DNA from: Radiobacillus kanasensis
GTDB lineage: Bacteria > Bacillota > Bacilli > Bacillales > Amphibacillaceae
NCBI RefSeq assembly: GCF_021049245.1
Contig: NZ_CP088020.1
Span: 310,001-374,000, forward strand
Length of the DNA stretch: 64,000 bases
Direction: 5' to 3'
Part shown: piece after piece, positions 15,891 to 25,071 of the stretch
Position numbering within the stretch: the stretch's first letter is position 1
How the letters are laid out: each line of letters begins with the position of its first letter
Translations under genes and position numbers: made by a program
Notes under the pieces: model-generated
Databases searched by the model: none
What the model was told of the DNA's origin: nothing
The model's input: only the letters and a program-made list of their open reading frames with translations

Positions 15891-16694
15891 GTGACGATCG
15901 CAACAGCATTGAGTATCGCAGGATCAGCCGCCCATGGTAGTGCAGGCATTCAGGCAGATTTAAAAACCTTTCAAGAGCGAGATGTGTATGGGATGGCAGC
16001 TATTACAGCTATCGTTGCTAAAAATCCAGTGACAGATTCATCTATATTTAAGCAATCGGTGGAAGCCATTCAAGCTCAGTTCTATACTGCAACAAAAAAC
16101 GTTGGTGCTGATGCTTTAAAAACAGGCATGTTGTTTTCAACCGAAATTATCGAATGTGTTGTAGATCTTTTGGAAAAGGAAAGAGATAAACCTTTGGTCG
16201 TTGATCCAGTAATGATCGGAAAGATGGGATCCCAGCTTTTACATGATGATGCTATAAACGTGATGAAAGAAAAGCTCTTTCCATTGGCTACGATCATAAC
16301 ACCAAATCGCTTTGAAGCAGCTAAATTAACTGGAAAGGAAAAACTGAGCACTATTGAAGAATTAAAGGATGCTGCAAAAGCATTACATCAGTTTGGACCT
16401 TCCTTTGTTGTTGTGAAGGGTGGATCTATTGGTGACGAAGCCATCGATATCCTGTACGATGGTCACCTATGTATAGAGTTGTCGGAAAAAAGTGTGGATA
16501 CCATTCATACAAGTGGAGCTGGCTGTAGTTTTTCTGCAGCTATTACTGCAGAGTTGGCAAAGGGTGAGACAGTCCAACATTCCGTAGATCTAGCTAAAAA
16601 GTACGTCACAGCTGCTATCCATCATGCATTATCGTTTGGTAAAGGAGTTGGGTCTACCTATCACGCAGCCTACCGGAAATATTCAAATCTTTAA
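15891..16694 (+). CDS. pdxK: Pyridoxine/hydroxymethylpyrimidine kinase (PdxK/ThiD family)
   Basis: About 267 residues of the ribokinase-like ThiD/PdxK family. The ALSIAGSAAHGSAGIQADLK N-terminus, VDPVMIGK, the ATIITPNRFEAAKLTG block and the catalytic anion-hole motif TSGAGCSFSAAI near the C-terminus are all present. It resembles B. subtilis PdxK, which phosphorylates pyridoxine-type vitamers and hydroxymethylpyrimidine, more than the thiamine-only ThiD. A frame from ATG 15876 runs through the GGAGG ribosome site, so GTG 15891 is the start. Confidence 0.85.
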   Translation: MTIATALSIAGSAAHGSAGIQADLKTFQERDVYGMAAITAIVAKNPVTDSSIFKQSVEAIQAQFYTATKNVGADALKTGMLFSTEIIECVVDLLEKERDKPLVVDPVMIGKMGSQLLHDDAINVMKEKLFPLATIITPNRFEAAKLTGKEKLSTIEELKDAAKALHQFGPSFVVVKGGSIGDEAIDILYDGHLCIELSEKSVDTIHTSGAGCSFSAAITAELAKGETVQHSVDLAKKYVTAAIHHALSFGKGVGSTYHAAYRKYSNL

Positions 16695-16793
16695 TAAAGT
16701 ACAAATGGTAAGGAAAAATTTACAATCAGATTGAATCCTTTTGAAATGTCAGACGTATTCATTAAGGGAAGAAAATTTGGAGGAGGAATTACA

Positions 16794-17219
16794 GTGAAAA
16801 GAACAGTAGAATTTGTATTAACCATCATTGGCGCTGTATTGTATGGAATCTTAGCTGCTTTCGGAGGGCTTTTAAAATGGATACAAGGAAATGAGCAAGT
16901 TATGACCGACTTCGAAAATGCACTTGAAGAGGATCCTACCTTAAGCGAAACAGGCACAGATGTAGGAACAATCATGGATGCCATGAATACAGGAGCAACG
17001 ACGATTTTAACCGTATCTATTCTTGTAATCGTATTAGGAATCATAGCTTTGTTCCTATTGAAAGGTAATAAAAAACCAATAGCTGCCGGAATCATTCTTA
17101 TTATAGCTGGTGCTGGATCTGTATTCTTTACATATGGGCTTGGGCTGTTTGGAGCCATTTTCTATGTAATTGCAGGAATTATGGCTGTAGTAAGAAAACC
17201 AAAAACGTTAATCGAATAG
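16794..17219 (+). CDS. DUF4064 membrane protein
   Basis: 141 residues with four hydrophobic segments and a loop of about 40 acidic residues after the first (VMTDFENALEEDPTLSETG), matching the DUF4064 pattern of small Firmicutes membrane proteins. Function unknown. GTG 16794 has GGAGGAATTACA upstream; earlier in-frame codons from 16731 lack a ribosome site. A terminator separates it from the ABC transporter genes. Confidence 0.78.
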   Translation: MKRTVEFVLTIIGAVLYGILAAFGGLLKWIQGNEQVMTDFENALEEDPTLSETGTDVGTIMDAMNTGATTILTVSILVIVLGIIALFLLKGNKKPIAAGIILIIAGAGSVFFTYGLGLFGAIFYVIAGIMAVVRKPKTLIE

Positions 17220-17220
17220 A

Positions 17221-17247
17221 GAAGTGGGGATGTTCCCCACTTTTTCC
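17221..17247 (+). terminator. Terminator after the DUF4064 gene
   Basis: GTGGGGA and TCCCCAC pair around TGT, followed by TTTTT. Confidence 0.85.
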
Positions 17248-17271
17248 AAAAGAGGAACTGGAGGTGCTTGT

Positions 17272-18189
17272 GTGACAGAAGCAGCAATGAAAATAGTTAA
17301 TTTAAAGAAAAATATCGGAAAGAAACAAATTATTAAAGGGTTAGATTTTGAGATATATCCAGGAGAGGTATTTGGATTTCTCGGACCAAACGGTGCGGGA
17401 AAAACAACCACAATCCGTATGATGGTAGGCTTAATGGGGATTACAGAGGGCGATGTTCTCATTCAAGGCAAAAGCATTAAAACAAGTTTTAAAGATGCAA
17501 TCCGCCATGTCGGGGCTATCGTAGAAAACCCAGAAATGTATCCATTTATGTCGGGCTGGAAAAACCTATTACATTATTCTAGGATGATTCCAGGGATTAC
17601 GAAAGAGCGAATTCAAGAAATTATTTCTTTAGTTGGTCTAGAAAAAGCGATTCATGAAAAAGCAGGTAGGTACTCTTTAGGGATGCGTCAGCGACTTGGA
17701 ATTGCCCAAGCTCTCCTACATAACCCATCCATCCTAATTTTGGATGAACCTACGAATGGATTAGATCCATCCGGAATTAGAGAAATCAGACAATACATAC
17801 GAAATCTAGCAGAAAAAGAGAATGTTGCGGTCATCGTATCCAGCCACCTTCTATCGGAAATGGAAATGATGTGTGATCGAATTGGGATTATCAAAAATGG
17901 TGAAATAATTGCCATTGAATCGGTGAAGGATGCCGTTGGAGAATCGGATATGAAAGAAGTATCTCTAGAAGCGGAGCCAATTCAAGAAGCACGTTCCTAT
18001 TTAGAGCAACGAGAGCTTAAATGGAAAGATAGCGAAAGCGGTCTCCTATTTAACGTGAAAAGAGACGATATTCCAAGTGTGGTAAAAGGGTTAGTGGAAC
18101 AAGGTGTTCAAATTTATAGCATTCAGGCTCAACGATCCACGCTTGAGGATAAATTCTTAACATGGATAGGGGAGAATACGATTGAGTAA
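17272..18189 (+). CDS. ABC transporter ATP-binding protein (ABC-2 export type)
   Basis: 305 residues. Walker A GPNGAGKT (38-45), signature YSLGMRQR, Walker B LILDEPTNGLDPSG and the switch-His motif SSHLLSEM are complete. The C-terminal extension of about 80 residues is typical of the bacitracin/nisin-immunity (BcrA/CcmA) exporter type. GTG 17272 has GGAGGTG 7 nt away; the earlier frame from 17224 runs through the terminator. It overlaps the permease gene by 8 bp. Confidence 0.88.
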   Translation: MTEAAMKIVNLKKNIGKKQIIKGLDFEIYPGEVFGFLGPNGAGKTTTIRMMVGLMGITEGDVLIQGKSIKTSFKDAIRHVGAIVENPEMYPFMSGWKNLLHYSRMIPGITKERIQEIISLVGLEKAIHEKAGRYSLGMRQRLGIAQALLHNPSILILDEPTNGLDPSGIREIRQYIRNLAEKENVAVIVSSHLLSEMEMMCDRIGIIKNGEIIAIESVKDAVGESDMKEVSLEAEPIQEARSYLEQRELKWKDSESGLLFNVKRDDIPSVVKGLVEQGVQIYSIQAQRSTLEDKFLTWIGENTIE

Positions 18190-19150
18190 TTTTTTAAAAC
18201 TACTAGTCAATGAACAAATTAAACTCTACGTTCGAAAATCTACGTGGGCGATGTATATTTTACTTGCTGTCGTTATTATCGGTTTAGCTACTATCGCTCA
18301 GATTTATGGAACATCAACAGAGGAGTATGGCGATGATTGGAGAACAGAGTTAAAAGAGGAAAATAAGCAATTAGCTAAGGACATTGAAGAAATATCTGGT
18401 GAGGAATTTGCTGATGCTGCTGTTGAGATTAATCAAGAAATAATTGACAAGAACAATTATCACTTAGAGCATGACATTAAACCAGCTCTATACGATGGTT
18501 GGCAGTTTGTATTAGAAAATCAATATCTAACATCTATACTAAGCTTGTTTACGATTATTGTAGCTGCAGGTATTGTAGCTAGTGAATTCAGATGGGGGAC
18601 GATAAAACTTTTACTGATACGCCCAGTATCTAGGCTGAAAATTTTATTATCTAAGTATGTATCTGTTTTACTATTTGCGTTGACAACCCTTCTCTTTTTG
18701 CTTCTATTTTCTTTAATTGTAGGTAGTATTTTCTTTGGATTTAGGGGAATTAATCCGGAGATTGTCCAAATGGGTAATAATGGATTTGAACAGGTTTCCT
18801 TAATAGGAGAAATTGTAGAAGGATACGGTTTTAAACTTGTCACACTAGTCATGATGGCGACATTTGCCTTTATGATTTCTACGATTTTCCGAAACAGTGG
18901 TTTTGCGATCGGCTTAGCCATTTTCCTAATGATGGCTGGTAATTCCATCAAGGGAGTGTTATCTCAATACGATTGGTCAAAATATGTATTGTTTGCGAAT
19001 ACAGATTTGACCCAATATACAGATGGGCACACACCATTTATGGAAGGAATGACATTAACGTTCTCGATCGTCGTTCTTCTTGTCTACTACTTAGTCTTTA
19101 TGGTGCTGTCCTGGATTTCCTTCACGAAACGAGATGTAGCTGGACATTAA
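18182..19150 (+). CDS. ABC-2 type permease subunit
   Basis: 322 residues; one N-terminal helix, an extracytoplasmic loop of about 80 charged residues (EEYGDDWRTELKEENKQLAK..), then five further helices. The LLIRPVSRLKILLSKYVSVL segment after helix two is the coupling region of ABC-2 permeases. TTG 18182 overlaps the end of the ATPase gene, so the pair forms one exporter. The substrate is unknown; resemblance to antimicrobial-peptide or bacitracin exporters is at family level only. Confidence 0.85.
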   Translation: MSNFLKLLVNEQIKLYVRKSTWAMYILLAVVIIGLATIAQIYGTSTEEYGDDWRTELKEENKQLAKDIEEISGEEFADAAVEINQEIIDKNNYHLEHDIKPALYDGWQFVLENQYLTSILSLFTIIVAAGIVASEFRWGTIKLLLIRPVSRLKILLSKYVSVLLFALTTLLFLLLFSLIVGSIFFGFRGINPEIVQMGNNGFEQVSLIGEIVEGYGFKLVTLVMMATFAFMISTIFRNSGFAIGLAIFLMMAGNSIKGVLSQYDWSKYVLFANTDLTQYTDGHTPFMEGMTLTFSIVVLLVYYLVFMVLSWISFTKRDVAGH

Positions 19151-19152
19151 AG

Positions 19153-19192
19153 AAACACTCCGATCTGAATGTCAGATTGGAGTGTTTTTGAT
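19153..19192 (+). terminator. Terminator after the ABC exporter operon
   Basis: AACACTCCGATCTGA and TCAGATTGGAGTGTT pair with one G-T and one mismatch, followed by TTTG. It also faces the convergent gene. Confidence 0.85.
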
Positions 19193-19200
19193 TGGGAATG

Positions 19201-20328
19201 TTAGCGCACTGCGCAGCGATTAGGACCTGCTTCAATTGTTTGCCATTCACTTTGATCTGCAGATTGTTGCCCCATATTGATTTTTCGTATTTGTTGGTAA
19301 CTGTTTGGTTGGTCTGGTAGATTGTTGGCCACCATATTTTCAAATGCTTGGTAGCTTTCCAAGTTTAAGCGGTAATTGGAATCGTAGATAGAGTTTTTAG
19401 TGGCGTAAACAGCGCCATTTTCTTTGAGCTCGTCAAGCGAACTAAAGTGTGTTGGAAGTATGTGTACTTCATGTGGGATTGATGGAATCGTATCGTATAA
19501 AGATTTGTATAGTAAGGATGTCCATTCGTTTGCTTTTCCTGCTAAATCAGGTCTGCCGATAGATTGAATGAATAGAGTGTCACCAGTTAACAAAAACTGA
19601 TTATCGATGAGAAAGCTCGTACTTCCGATGGTATGCCCTGGTGTATGAACAGCTCGGATAGAAACGGTTGCGTTGTGGAGTGAAAAAATAGTCCCATCTT
19701 CTAGTAAGGCATGGTCAAATTGCACGTGCTCCTCTTCTGGTGGGAACCAGTAGGTAGCCCCAACTTCTTCTGCAAGCATTCTTCCACCTGAAATATGATC
19801 GGCATGGAGATGAGAGTCGATTACGTCTTTGATTATAATGCCATGCTCATTGGCAAATGACAGATAAACGTCGACCATCCTGCTAGCATCTATCACAACT
19901 GCTTCTTGACCAGAGACAATCATATAGGACAAACAGCCTTTTCCCATACGAACAAATTGATAGATGGCTCCACTCTGTTGTAAGTCAGCTACCTTAATTG
20001 GTTGCAGATGTTCTCCCCATGCTCCCATACCACCGACCAAGTATGTAACATGATCCATTCCTTGCTCTCGTAGAATGGCAGTGGCTTTCTGCGCGGAAAT
20101 TCCTTTGTAACAAACGACATAGACTGGTTTATCACTTGGTAGCATTGTCATGACTTGTTCCGGGTTCTCTTGAATTTCCGATAATGTTTTATGGACAGAG
20201 TAAATTTGCTCGCCTTCAATGGCCCAGTCGTGTACATCGTTCTCTCGTCTAATGTCCAACAAATGTATCTCTTCCTGGCGAATGATTTTATGGACGAGTT
20301 CCTGGACTTGAATCGGTTCTAAACTCAC
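19201..20328 (-). CDS. Rhodanese-metallo-beta-lactamase fusion (persulfide dioxygenase-like)
   Basis: 375 residues. An N-terminal rhodanese domain (about 5-110) carries Cys73 in the active-site loop VVCYKGIS. It is followed by a metallo-beta-lactamase domain (about 115-330) with HLHADH (173-178), the metal-binding THTPGHTIGS-like stretch VHTPGHTIGS, LTGDTLF and LPTHFSS. This resembles ETHE1/CstB-type enzymes that oxidise persulfides and move sulfane sulfur. The domain order, rhodanese first, differs from the usual order. ATG 20328 follows AGAGGAGGAAGATAAG. No other sulfur gene is adjacent. Confidence 0.85.
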   Translation of the reverse strand: MSLEPIQVQELVHKIIRQEEIHLLDIRRENDVHDWAIEGEQIYSVHKTLSEIQENPEQVMTMLPSDKPVYVVCYKGISAQKATAILREQGMDHVTYLVGGMGAWGEHLQPIKVADLQQSGAIYQFVRMGKGCLSYMIVSGQEAVVIDASRMVDVYLSFANEHGIIIKDVIDSHLHADHISGGRMLAEEVGATYWFPPEEEHVQFDHALLEDGTIFSLHNATVSIRAVHTPGHTIGSTSFLIDNQFLLTGDTLFIQSIGRPDLAGKANEWTSLLYKSLYDTIPSIPHEVHILPTHFSSLDELKENGAVYATKNSIYDSNYRLNLESYQAFENMVANNLPDQPNSYQQIRKINMGQQSADQSEWQTIEAGPNRCAVR

Positions 20329-20527
20329 TTATCTTCCTCCTCTCAAAAAAATTATATCTATCTCTATACATTTTAACAAATGAATATGAATTTATAATTA
20401 AAATTAGGAGTCTAATCAAGCCCTTTTGTGTTAATCTAAAGTATAGGTTTTCTTGAATTTTCTTTATTCTTGCAAGGGTAGAGAAAGACGGGATCCAGTC
20501 GTTTTTTAACAGAAAGGGTGTTTGGGA

Positions 20528-21628
20528 ATGGCAAAGAAGAAAGTCGGAATCATTTATGGTGGGAAATCTGCGGAGCATGAAGTATCCTTGCAATCCGCCA
20601 AAAATATCGTGGATGCAATTGATAAAGAAAAATACGATGTGGTTTTAATTGGTATAGATAAACAAGGAAAATGGCATCTAGGAGATCCTTCTAGCCATTT
20701 ATTAAATGTAGAAAATCCTAAATTAATTTCTTTAAACAAATCCAATAAAGGCGTTGCTTTAGTTCCTGGAGAAAGTCAAAAGCAACTTGTTAGCCTTTCG
20801 CAAGAGGAAGGATTGGATCAGTTGGATGTGGTCTTCCCAATCGTCCATGGAACCCTTGGAGAAGACGGAAGTATGCAAGGGATGTTAAGAATCGCGAATA
20901 TCCCGTATGTGGGCTCCAACGTATTAGGATCCGCTGTATGTATGGATAAAGATATTGCAAAACGTTTGCTTAAAGGTGCTGGCATATCTGTAGCTAACGG
21001 AGTGGCAGTTTCTAAGCATCAAAAGGATAGTATTCAATATTCTGTTTTGGAGAAAATGTTAGGCTTACCAATGTTCATTAAGCCAGCAAATCAAGGCTCA
21101 TCTGTTGGAGTTAGTAAAGTTCGCAATGAGGAAGAATTTCACCAAGCGATTGATGAAGCCTTCCAATACGATCATAAACTCATTATCGAAGAAGCAATTG
21201 TTGGCCGAGAGGTGGAATGTGCGGTACTTGGAAACGAGTATCCGAAAGCGTCGATCCCAGGTGAGATTCTTCCACAAAGCGATTTTTATTCCTATGAGTC
21301 AAAGTACATTGATGAAAACGGTGCGGAATTAGCCATTCCTGCTGATTTACCGGATGAGGTAATAGAAAAGATCCAAAAAGCATCGGTAGAAGTATTCCAA
21401 GCATTGAATTGTGAAGGATTAGCAAGAGTGGACTTCTTCTTAAAAGAGGATGGCGAACTTGTAGTGAATGAAGTGAATACACTTCCAGGGTTCACGAAAA
21501 TCAGTATGTATCCGAAGCTCTGGGAAATCAGTGGAATTCCTTATTCTGAACTAATTTCCGAGCTTATAGAATTAGCTATTGATCGATATGAGCGAGACCA
21601 ACAACTGAAAAGTGCAGTTTGGGAGTGA
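20528..21628 (+). CDS. ddl: D-alanine--D-alanine ligase
   Basis: 366 residues, ATP-grasp enzyme making the D-Ala-D-Ala end of the peptidoglycan stem. GGKSAEHEVSLQSA (N-terminal), KPANQGSSVGVSK (ATP loop) and NEVNTLPGFTKISMYP (metal and second D-Ala site) are all intact, and the length is normal for the Ddl type of bacilli. TTG 20522 is in frame, but ATG 20528 lies 7 nt after AAAGGGTG and is preferred. Confidence 0.95.
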   Translation: MAKKKVGIIYGGKSAEHEVSLQSAKNIVDAIDKEKYDVVLIGIDKQGKWHLGDPSSHLLNVENPKLISLNKSNKGVALVPGESQKQLVSLSQEEGLDQLDVVFPIVHGTLGEDGSMQGMLRIANIPYVGSNVLGSAVCMDKDIAKRLLKGAGISVANGVAVSKHQKDSIQYSVLEKMLGLPMFIKPANQGSSVGVSKVRNEEEFHQAIDEAFQYDHKLIIEEAIVGREVECAVLGNEYPKASIPGEILPQSDFYSYESKYIDENGAELAIPADLPDEVIEKIQKASVEVFQALNCEGLARVDFFLKEDGELVVNEVNTLPGFTKISMYPKLWEISGIPYSELISELIELAIDRYERDQQLKSAVWE

Positions 21629-21652
21629 TTCCTGCCAAAGATTACATGTGTA

Positions 21653-21678
21653 AGTCACAAAGCTTCTCCGCATGATAA
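21653..21678 (+). promoter_or_regulatory. Possible sigma-G promoter of the spore protein gene
   Basis: CATGATA (21671-21677) fits the -10 pattern CATnnTA, with TGTGTA 18 bp upstream as a weak -35. Forespore expression is expected for this gene family. Confidence 0.4.
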
Positions 21679-21703
21679 AGATTGAACAGAAAATATCTGT
21701 TCA
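21674..21703 (+). terminator. Palindrome between ddl and the spore protein gene
   Basis: GATTGAACAG and CTGTTCAATC pair around AAAATAT; no strong T-run, so it may be a weak terminator of ddl or a leader hairpin of the spore gene. Confidence 0.5.
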
Positions 21704-21728
21704 ATCCCACATAGGAGAGTGATCGGGA

Positions 21729-21926
21729 ATGGCGGACAATAATAATCAATTATTAGTGCCAGGTGCGGAAAATGCAATGGATAACATGAAGCAAGAAATC
21801 GCCAATGAATTTGGTGTTGAGCTTGGTGCCGATACCACTGCACGTGCAAACGGATCTGTGGGTGGCGAAATGGTAAAACGTATGATCCAAATCGCTGAAC
21901 AAAGTCTCCAAAATCAAAGTAAGTAA
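21729..21926 (+). CDS. ssp: Alpha/beta-type small acid-soluble spore protein
   Basis: 65 residues. [20 protein letters not shown], the GPR germination-protease site [10 protein letters not shown] and the C-terminal [16 protein letters not shown] helix are the hallmarks of alpha/beta SASPs, which coat spore DNA and protect it from UV and heat. ATG 21729 follows GGAGAGTGATC. Monocistronic with its own terminator. The copy number of this family in the genome cannot be judged from the window. Confidence 0.95.
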   Translation: MADNNNQLLVPGAENAMDNMKQEIANEFGVELGADTTARANGSVGGEMVKRMIQIAEQSLQNQSK

Positions 21927-21937
21927 CAGAGTGTGAG

Positions 21938-21976
21938 ACAGACCAAATCATTTGATTTGGTCTGTTCTTTTTTAGA
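21938..21976 (+). terminator. Terminator after the spore protein gene
   Basis: CAGACCAAATCA and TGATTTGGTCTG (two arms around TT) followed by TTCTTTTTT. Confidence 0.85.
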
Positions 21977-22032
21977 TTGTCTAAGAAATAAGCTGGCTTG
22001 GTATAGTTCCAGATCCAGTCCAGCTGCGCTGG

Positions 22033-22605
22033 CTACTTGCCATATTCAATTCCTAGCTGATAAGCTTGACTAAGCCAATCCTCCATATACTCTGGATTCC
22101 CACTTATCGTTTCATAAAGGAGTTCAAATCTCGAACTTGGAATCCCACAGTAATCAGCTAAAGCTACGTTAAAGTATCTTTCCATCATCTCGTCATACCT
22201 TCTTTTTGTAAATCTTTCAATTGGCGCGCCTGCTAAACTTAACCACAAAACATGTTTATGAGTAAGCTTATTTGGTCCATAAGCAAAACCGTAGTTCCAT
22301 ACACGGTCAATATATCCCTTTAACATAGCAGGCATACTCCACCACCAGAGAGGAAAAACAAAGGCAAGTGCATCAAACTTACGCAGTTTTTCCATCTCCG
22401 CTTCCACTTCACTTGAAAAATTTTGTTGGTTTGATGTCCAATCAGGCTCATCTAATTCTCGAAGTACTGGATCAAAATTACTTTGATATAAATCCATAAC
22501 CTCTGCTTCATGACCTTCCTTTTTTAGACCTAATACAAATTGGTTTGCTACCTGAAAAGTTAACGAGTTTTTCCTTGGATGAGTGACAATTGTTAGTACT
22601 TTCAA
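22033..22605 (-). CDS. NAD(P)H oxidoreductase, flavodoxin-like fold
   Basis: 190 residues of the NAD(P)H-quinone dehydrogenase/YwrO/MdaB family. THPRKNSLTF is the flavin-phosphate loop, and FVFPLWWWSMPAMLKGYIDRV is the conserved segment lining the flavin. It probably reduces quinones or nitro/azo compounds with two electrons. It is divergent from a LysR-type regulator gene 131 bp away, the usual arrangement for a regulator of such an enzyme. Confidence 0.88.
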   Translation of the reverse strand: MKVLTIVTHPRKNSLTFQVANQFVLGLKKEGHEAEVMDLYQSNFDPVLRELDEPDWTSNQQNFSSEVEAEMEKLRKFDALAFVFPLWWWSMPAMLKGYIDRVWNYGFAYGPNKLTHKHVLWLSLAGAPIERFTKRRYDEMMERYFNVALADYCGIPSSRFELLYETISGNPEYMEDWLSQAYQLGIEYGK

Positions 22606-22736
22606 ACTAAAACCCTCTTTCTTGTTAATTACTTGAATTTGTCTTGGTTTAAGTTTAATCTAAATAAGTAATTCAGTAAAATTGAAATAATTAATATATC
22701 AGTTCAGAAATAATGATAACAGGGAGGGGTAAACAA

Positions 22737-23588
22737 ATGGAGCTAAGGCACCTTAATACATTTAGAACAGTTGTGGATGAAGGTGGGTTTAAAAAGGCAG
22801 CTGATTATTTAGGGTATGCACAATCATCCATAACAGGGCATATCAAAGAGTTAGAAAGTGAATTAGGACAGCCATTATTTGATCGATTAGGAAAACATGT
22901 AACGTTAACGGAAGCAGGGAGAAAGTTTCTACCTTACGCAGAAGATATTATAAAACTTTATTCGAAATCTAAAGATGCAATTAATGATTTACACGAACCA
23001 TCTGGTCAGCTTATTATTGGTGCAAGTGAATCCATATTGACTTATTGGCTGCCAAATGTTCTCAAGGATTTCATGAAAAGCTATCCCCAAATAGAATTGA
23101 TAATAAAATCACTAAACTATGATAACCTTTCCGAACAATTAAAGAAGGGTGACATAGACATCGCTGTACTAGTTGAACTCCCAGATTGGAAAGCGAATGA
23201 ATTGTCAATCCATAAATTAAAAGATGAAAAGCTTTCTTTAGTGCATTTGCCAAAAGAGAAAAAAGATAAAATACCGGAAACTATACTTGTTACAGAAAGT
23301 AAATGTAGTTGGCGTCCTAATATTGAAGAATATATCAGAACGGAAGGAAAAAGTTCATTTTCAAGAATTGAGCTTCCAAGTATTGAAGCCATTAAAAAAT
23401 GCGTGCTTTTCGGTTTAGGTAGATCCATTCTTCCGCGATTTGTCATGAATAATGAATTAGAAAATAAAGAAATGGAAGAATCACATTTGAATGAGGAAAT
23501 AAATTCGTTAGGTGTTTATGCGGCTATTCATAAAGATAAGTGGATATCTAGGAACTTGGAAGTTTTTCTTTCCGCACTTAGATCTTAA
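22737..23588 (+). CDS. LysR-family transcriptional regulator
   Basis: 283 residues. N-terminal winged helix-turn-helix (ELRHLNTFRTVVDEGGFKKA, YAQSSITGHIKELESELGQP) and a periplasmic-binding-like effector domain from about residue 90. ATG 22737 follows GGGAGGGG; the upstream ATG at 22713 lacks a ribosome site. It is divergent from the flavodoxin-fold oxidoreductase and most likely controls it; the effector is unknown. Confidence 0.88.
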   Translation: MELRHLNTFRTVVDEGGFKKAADYLGYAQSSITGHIKELESELGQPLFDRLGKHVTLTEAGRKFLPYAEDIIKLYSKSKDAINDLHEPSGQLIIGASESILTYWLPNVLKDFMKSYPQIELIIKSLNYDNLSEQLKKGDIDIAVLVELPDWKANELSIHKLKDEKLSLVHLPKEKKDKIPETILVTESKCSWRPNIEEYIRTEGKSSFSRIELPSIEAIKKCVLFGLGRSILPRFVMNNELENKEMEESHLNEEINSLGVYAAIHKDKWISRNLEVFLSALRS

Positions 23589-23657
23589 AAAAAACGAGTG
23601 TAATCCTTTGGCGGATTCCTCTTTAGAATTATTAGGCAAAGTCATAGGAGGTACGAA

Positions 23658-24014
23658 ATGGAGCTTTATAAATTTGATAAGGACAGTGGGAAAAAGATTA
23701 CTAAATTCCATTCGAATTTTACTATGTCCCGTATTATGCAAACAGAAAAGACAACTCATATCGGTTGTATGCACTTAGAGGGAAATGATGTTATAGGTTT
23801 CCACCAAGCGGTAATACCTCAGCTCCTTCTAATTATGAATGGGGAAGGATATGTTCGCGGTGAAGAAGAAACACAAATTAAAGTTCAGTCAGGGGACGCT
23901 GTATTCTGGAAGAAGGGTGAATGGCATGAAACCAAAACAGATATAGGTTTAACTGCTATTGTGATTGAAAGCGAGGATTTAAATCCAGCATCATTCATGC
24001 CGATTAGGAAATAG
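23658..24014 (+). CDS. Cupin-domain protein
   Basis: 118 residues forming one cupin barrel. The first motif, around IGFHQAVIPQLLLIMNGEGYVRG, has a single His, and the second is GDAVFWKKGEWHETKTD. The metal ligand set looks partly reduced, so it may bind a small molecule rather than catalyse. ATG 23658 has AGGAGGTACGAA upstream. It lies downstream of the LysR gene and may be co-transcribed. Confidence 0.75.
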   Translation: MELYKFDKDSGKKITKFHSNFTMSRIMQTEKTTHIGCMHLEGNDVIGFHQAVIPQLLLIMNGEGYVRGEEETQIKVQSGDAVFWKKGEWHETKTDIGLTAIVIESEDLNPASFMPIRK

Positions 24015-24027
24015 GCGTTGCTTAACA

Positions 24028-24066
24028 AATGGGGAACGGGAACAGATAGTAGTTCCACATTCCCCT
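24028..24066. terminator. Stem-loop between the cupin and DUF4349 genes
   Basis: GGGGAA.GGGAAC pairs with GTTCC.TTCCCC across about 35 nt. It stands between two convergent genes and has no long T-run. Confidence 0.5.
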
Positions 24067-24100
24067 ATGCTATACTCCGCAACAGACTGATACTTTCTTT

Positions 24101-25024
24101 CTACGAAGATTCATTCCTTTGAGCTTTTTTCACTTTTTTATACAGGATGAAGGCGCCTAAACTGAACAAGCCTACTAGCAATAACACTGGTAAATTCCCA
24201 ATAATAAAGATAAACAAGCCAGAACCAAATCCGATAATGCCATTCACACTATTCATAAATTGTTCCTTTGTTTTCTCCCAAGTGTTTAGTGAATCTTTTT
24301 CTATTCCAGGTATGTTCACACTTGTTTCTATAAGTTGAATGGTGACCGTTGCTAAGTCGGATTTGTTATCGAGGTATTTCATTCTTCCTTTTATTTGCTC
24401 GATTTCCTCTTGAACCATAGCTAAATCACTAGATATTTTTAGTAGATCCTCTGTTTTTTCAGCCTTCTCCATAAATTGAAGCAACCGTTTTTCGACCACT
24501 TGTTTAGAAGCTAAACGTGATTCTAAATCTACGTATTCCTCGGTTACATCTTGCCCATTCACCGATTTATTCACAAGCTTTGTTCCGGTTTCTTCTACTG
24601 TTGTTAAAAAATCTCTAAATTTCTCTTGAGGAATACGAACGGTAATGGTGCCTTGAAGGTTTTCTTCTTCTCGATAGCTGCTTGATTCAACAATGTAACC
24701 ACCTGTACTAAATACGTCATCCTCAATTGTAGAAAGAGCAGTTTGATAATCCTTTACTTCCAACTCCAGATTTGCGGTGTAAATAATTTTTCGATTTTTA
24801 TCCGGAATAGGGGTTTCGCTGGATTCTGCCGATTGTGGTGTGCTTTCTTCGGTTGTTGTATCTTCACTTGTGTTTGTCTTTTCCAACATTGCTGTGCCAG
24901 TATTTGCTTCTTTGTCTGCTGCTTCTCTTCCTTCACTAGAAGTGCTACCTTCCTCATCGCTATTACTACTACACCCGACTACGAACATAACGAGAATAAA
25001 AAGTAACCCTAGTCGTTTCCACAT
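24101..25024 (-). CDS. DUF4349 lipoprotein with C-terminal membrane helix
   Basis: 307 residues. Lipobox FVVGC (Cys18), an acidic Ser/Thr/Glu linker to about residue 75, then a DUF4349 domain (DKNRKIIYTANLELEVKDYQ.. LQGTITVRIPQEKF). A coiled coil follows (SRLASKQVVEKRLLQFMEKA.. LAMVQEEIEQIKGRM), and a transmembrane helix near 270-295 ends in a basic tail. Function unknown; DUF4349 proteins are cell-surface anchored. ATG 25024 follows AAAGGGGCGGG; the longer frame from 25078 lacks a site. Confidence 0.82.
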   Translation of the reverse strand: MWKRLGLLFILVMFVVGCSSNSDEEGSTSSEGREAADKEANTGTAMLEKTNTSEDTTTEESTPQSAESSETPIPDKNRKIIYTANLELEVKDYQTALSTIEDDVFSTGGYIVESSSYREEENLQGTITVRIPQEKFRDFLTTVEETGTKLVNKSVNGQDVTEEYVDLESRLASKQVVEKRLLQFMEKAEKTEDLLKISSDLAMVQEEIEQIKGRMKYLDNKSDLATVTIQLIETSVNIPGIEKDSLNTWEKTKEQFMNSVNGIIGFGSGLFIFIIGNLPVLLLVGLFSLGAFILYKKVKKAQRNESS

Positions 25025-25071
25025 ATGACCCGCCCCTTTCCTTTTGGCTGTTTTATAGAAGGTTATTGATT

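Noticed and set aside
16691..17158. 155-codon minus-strand frame opposite the DUF4064 gene
   Set aside because: Antisense shadow; the plus-strand gene has a strong ribosome site and membrane-protein pattern.
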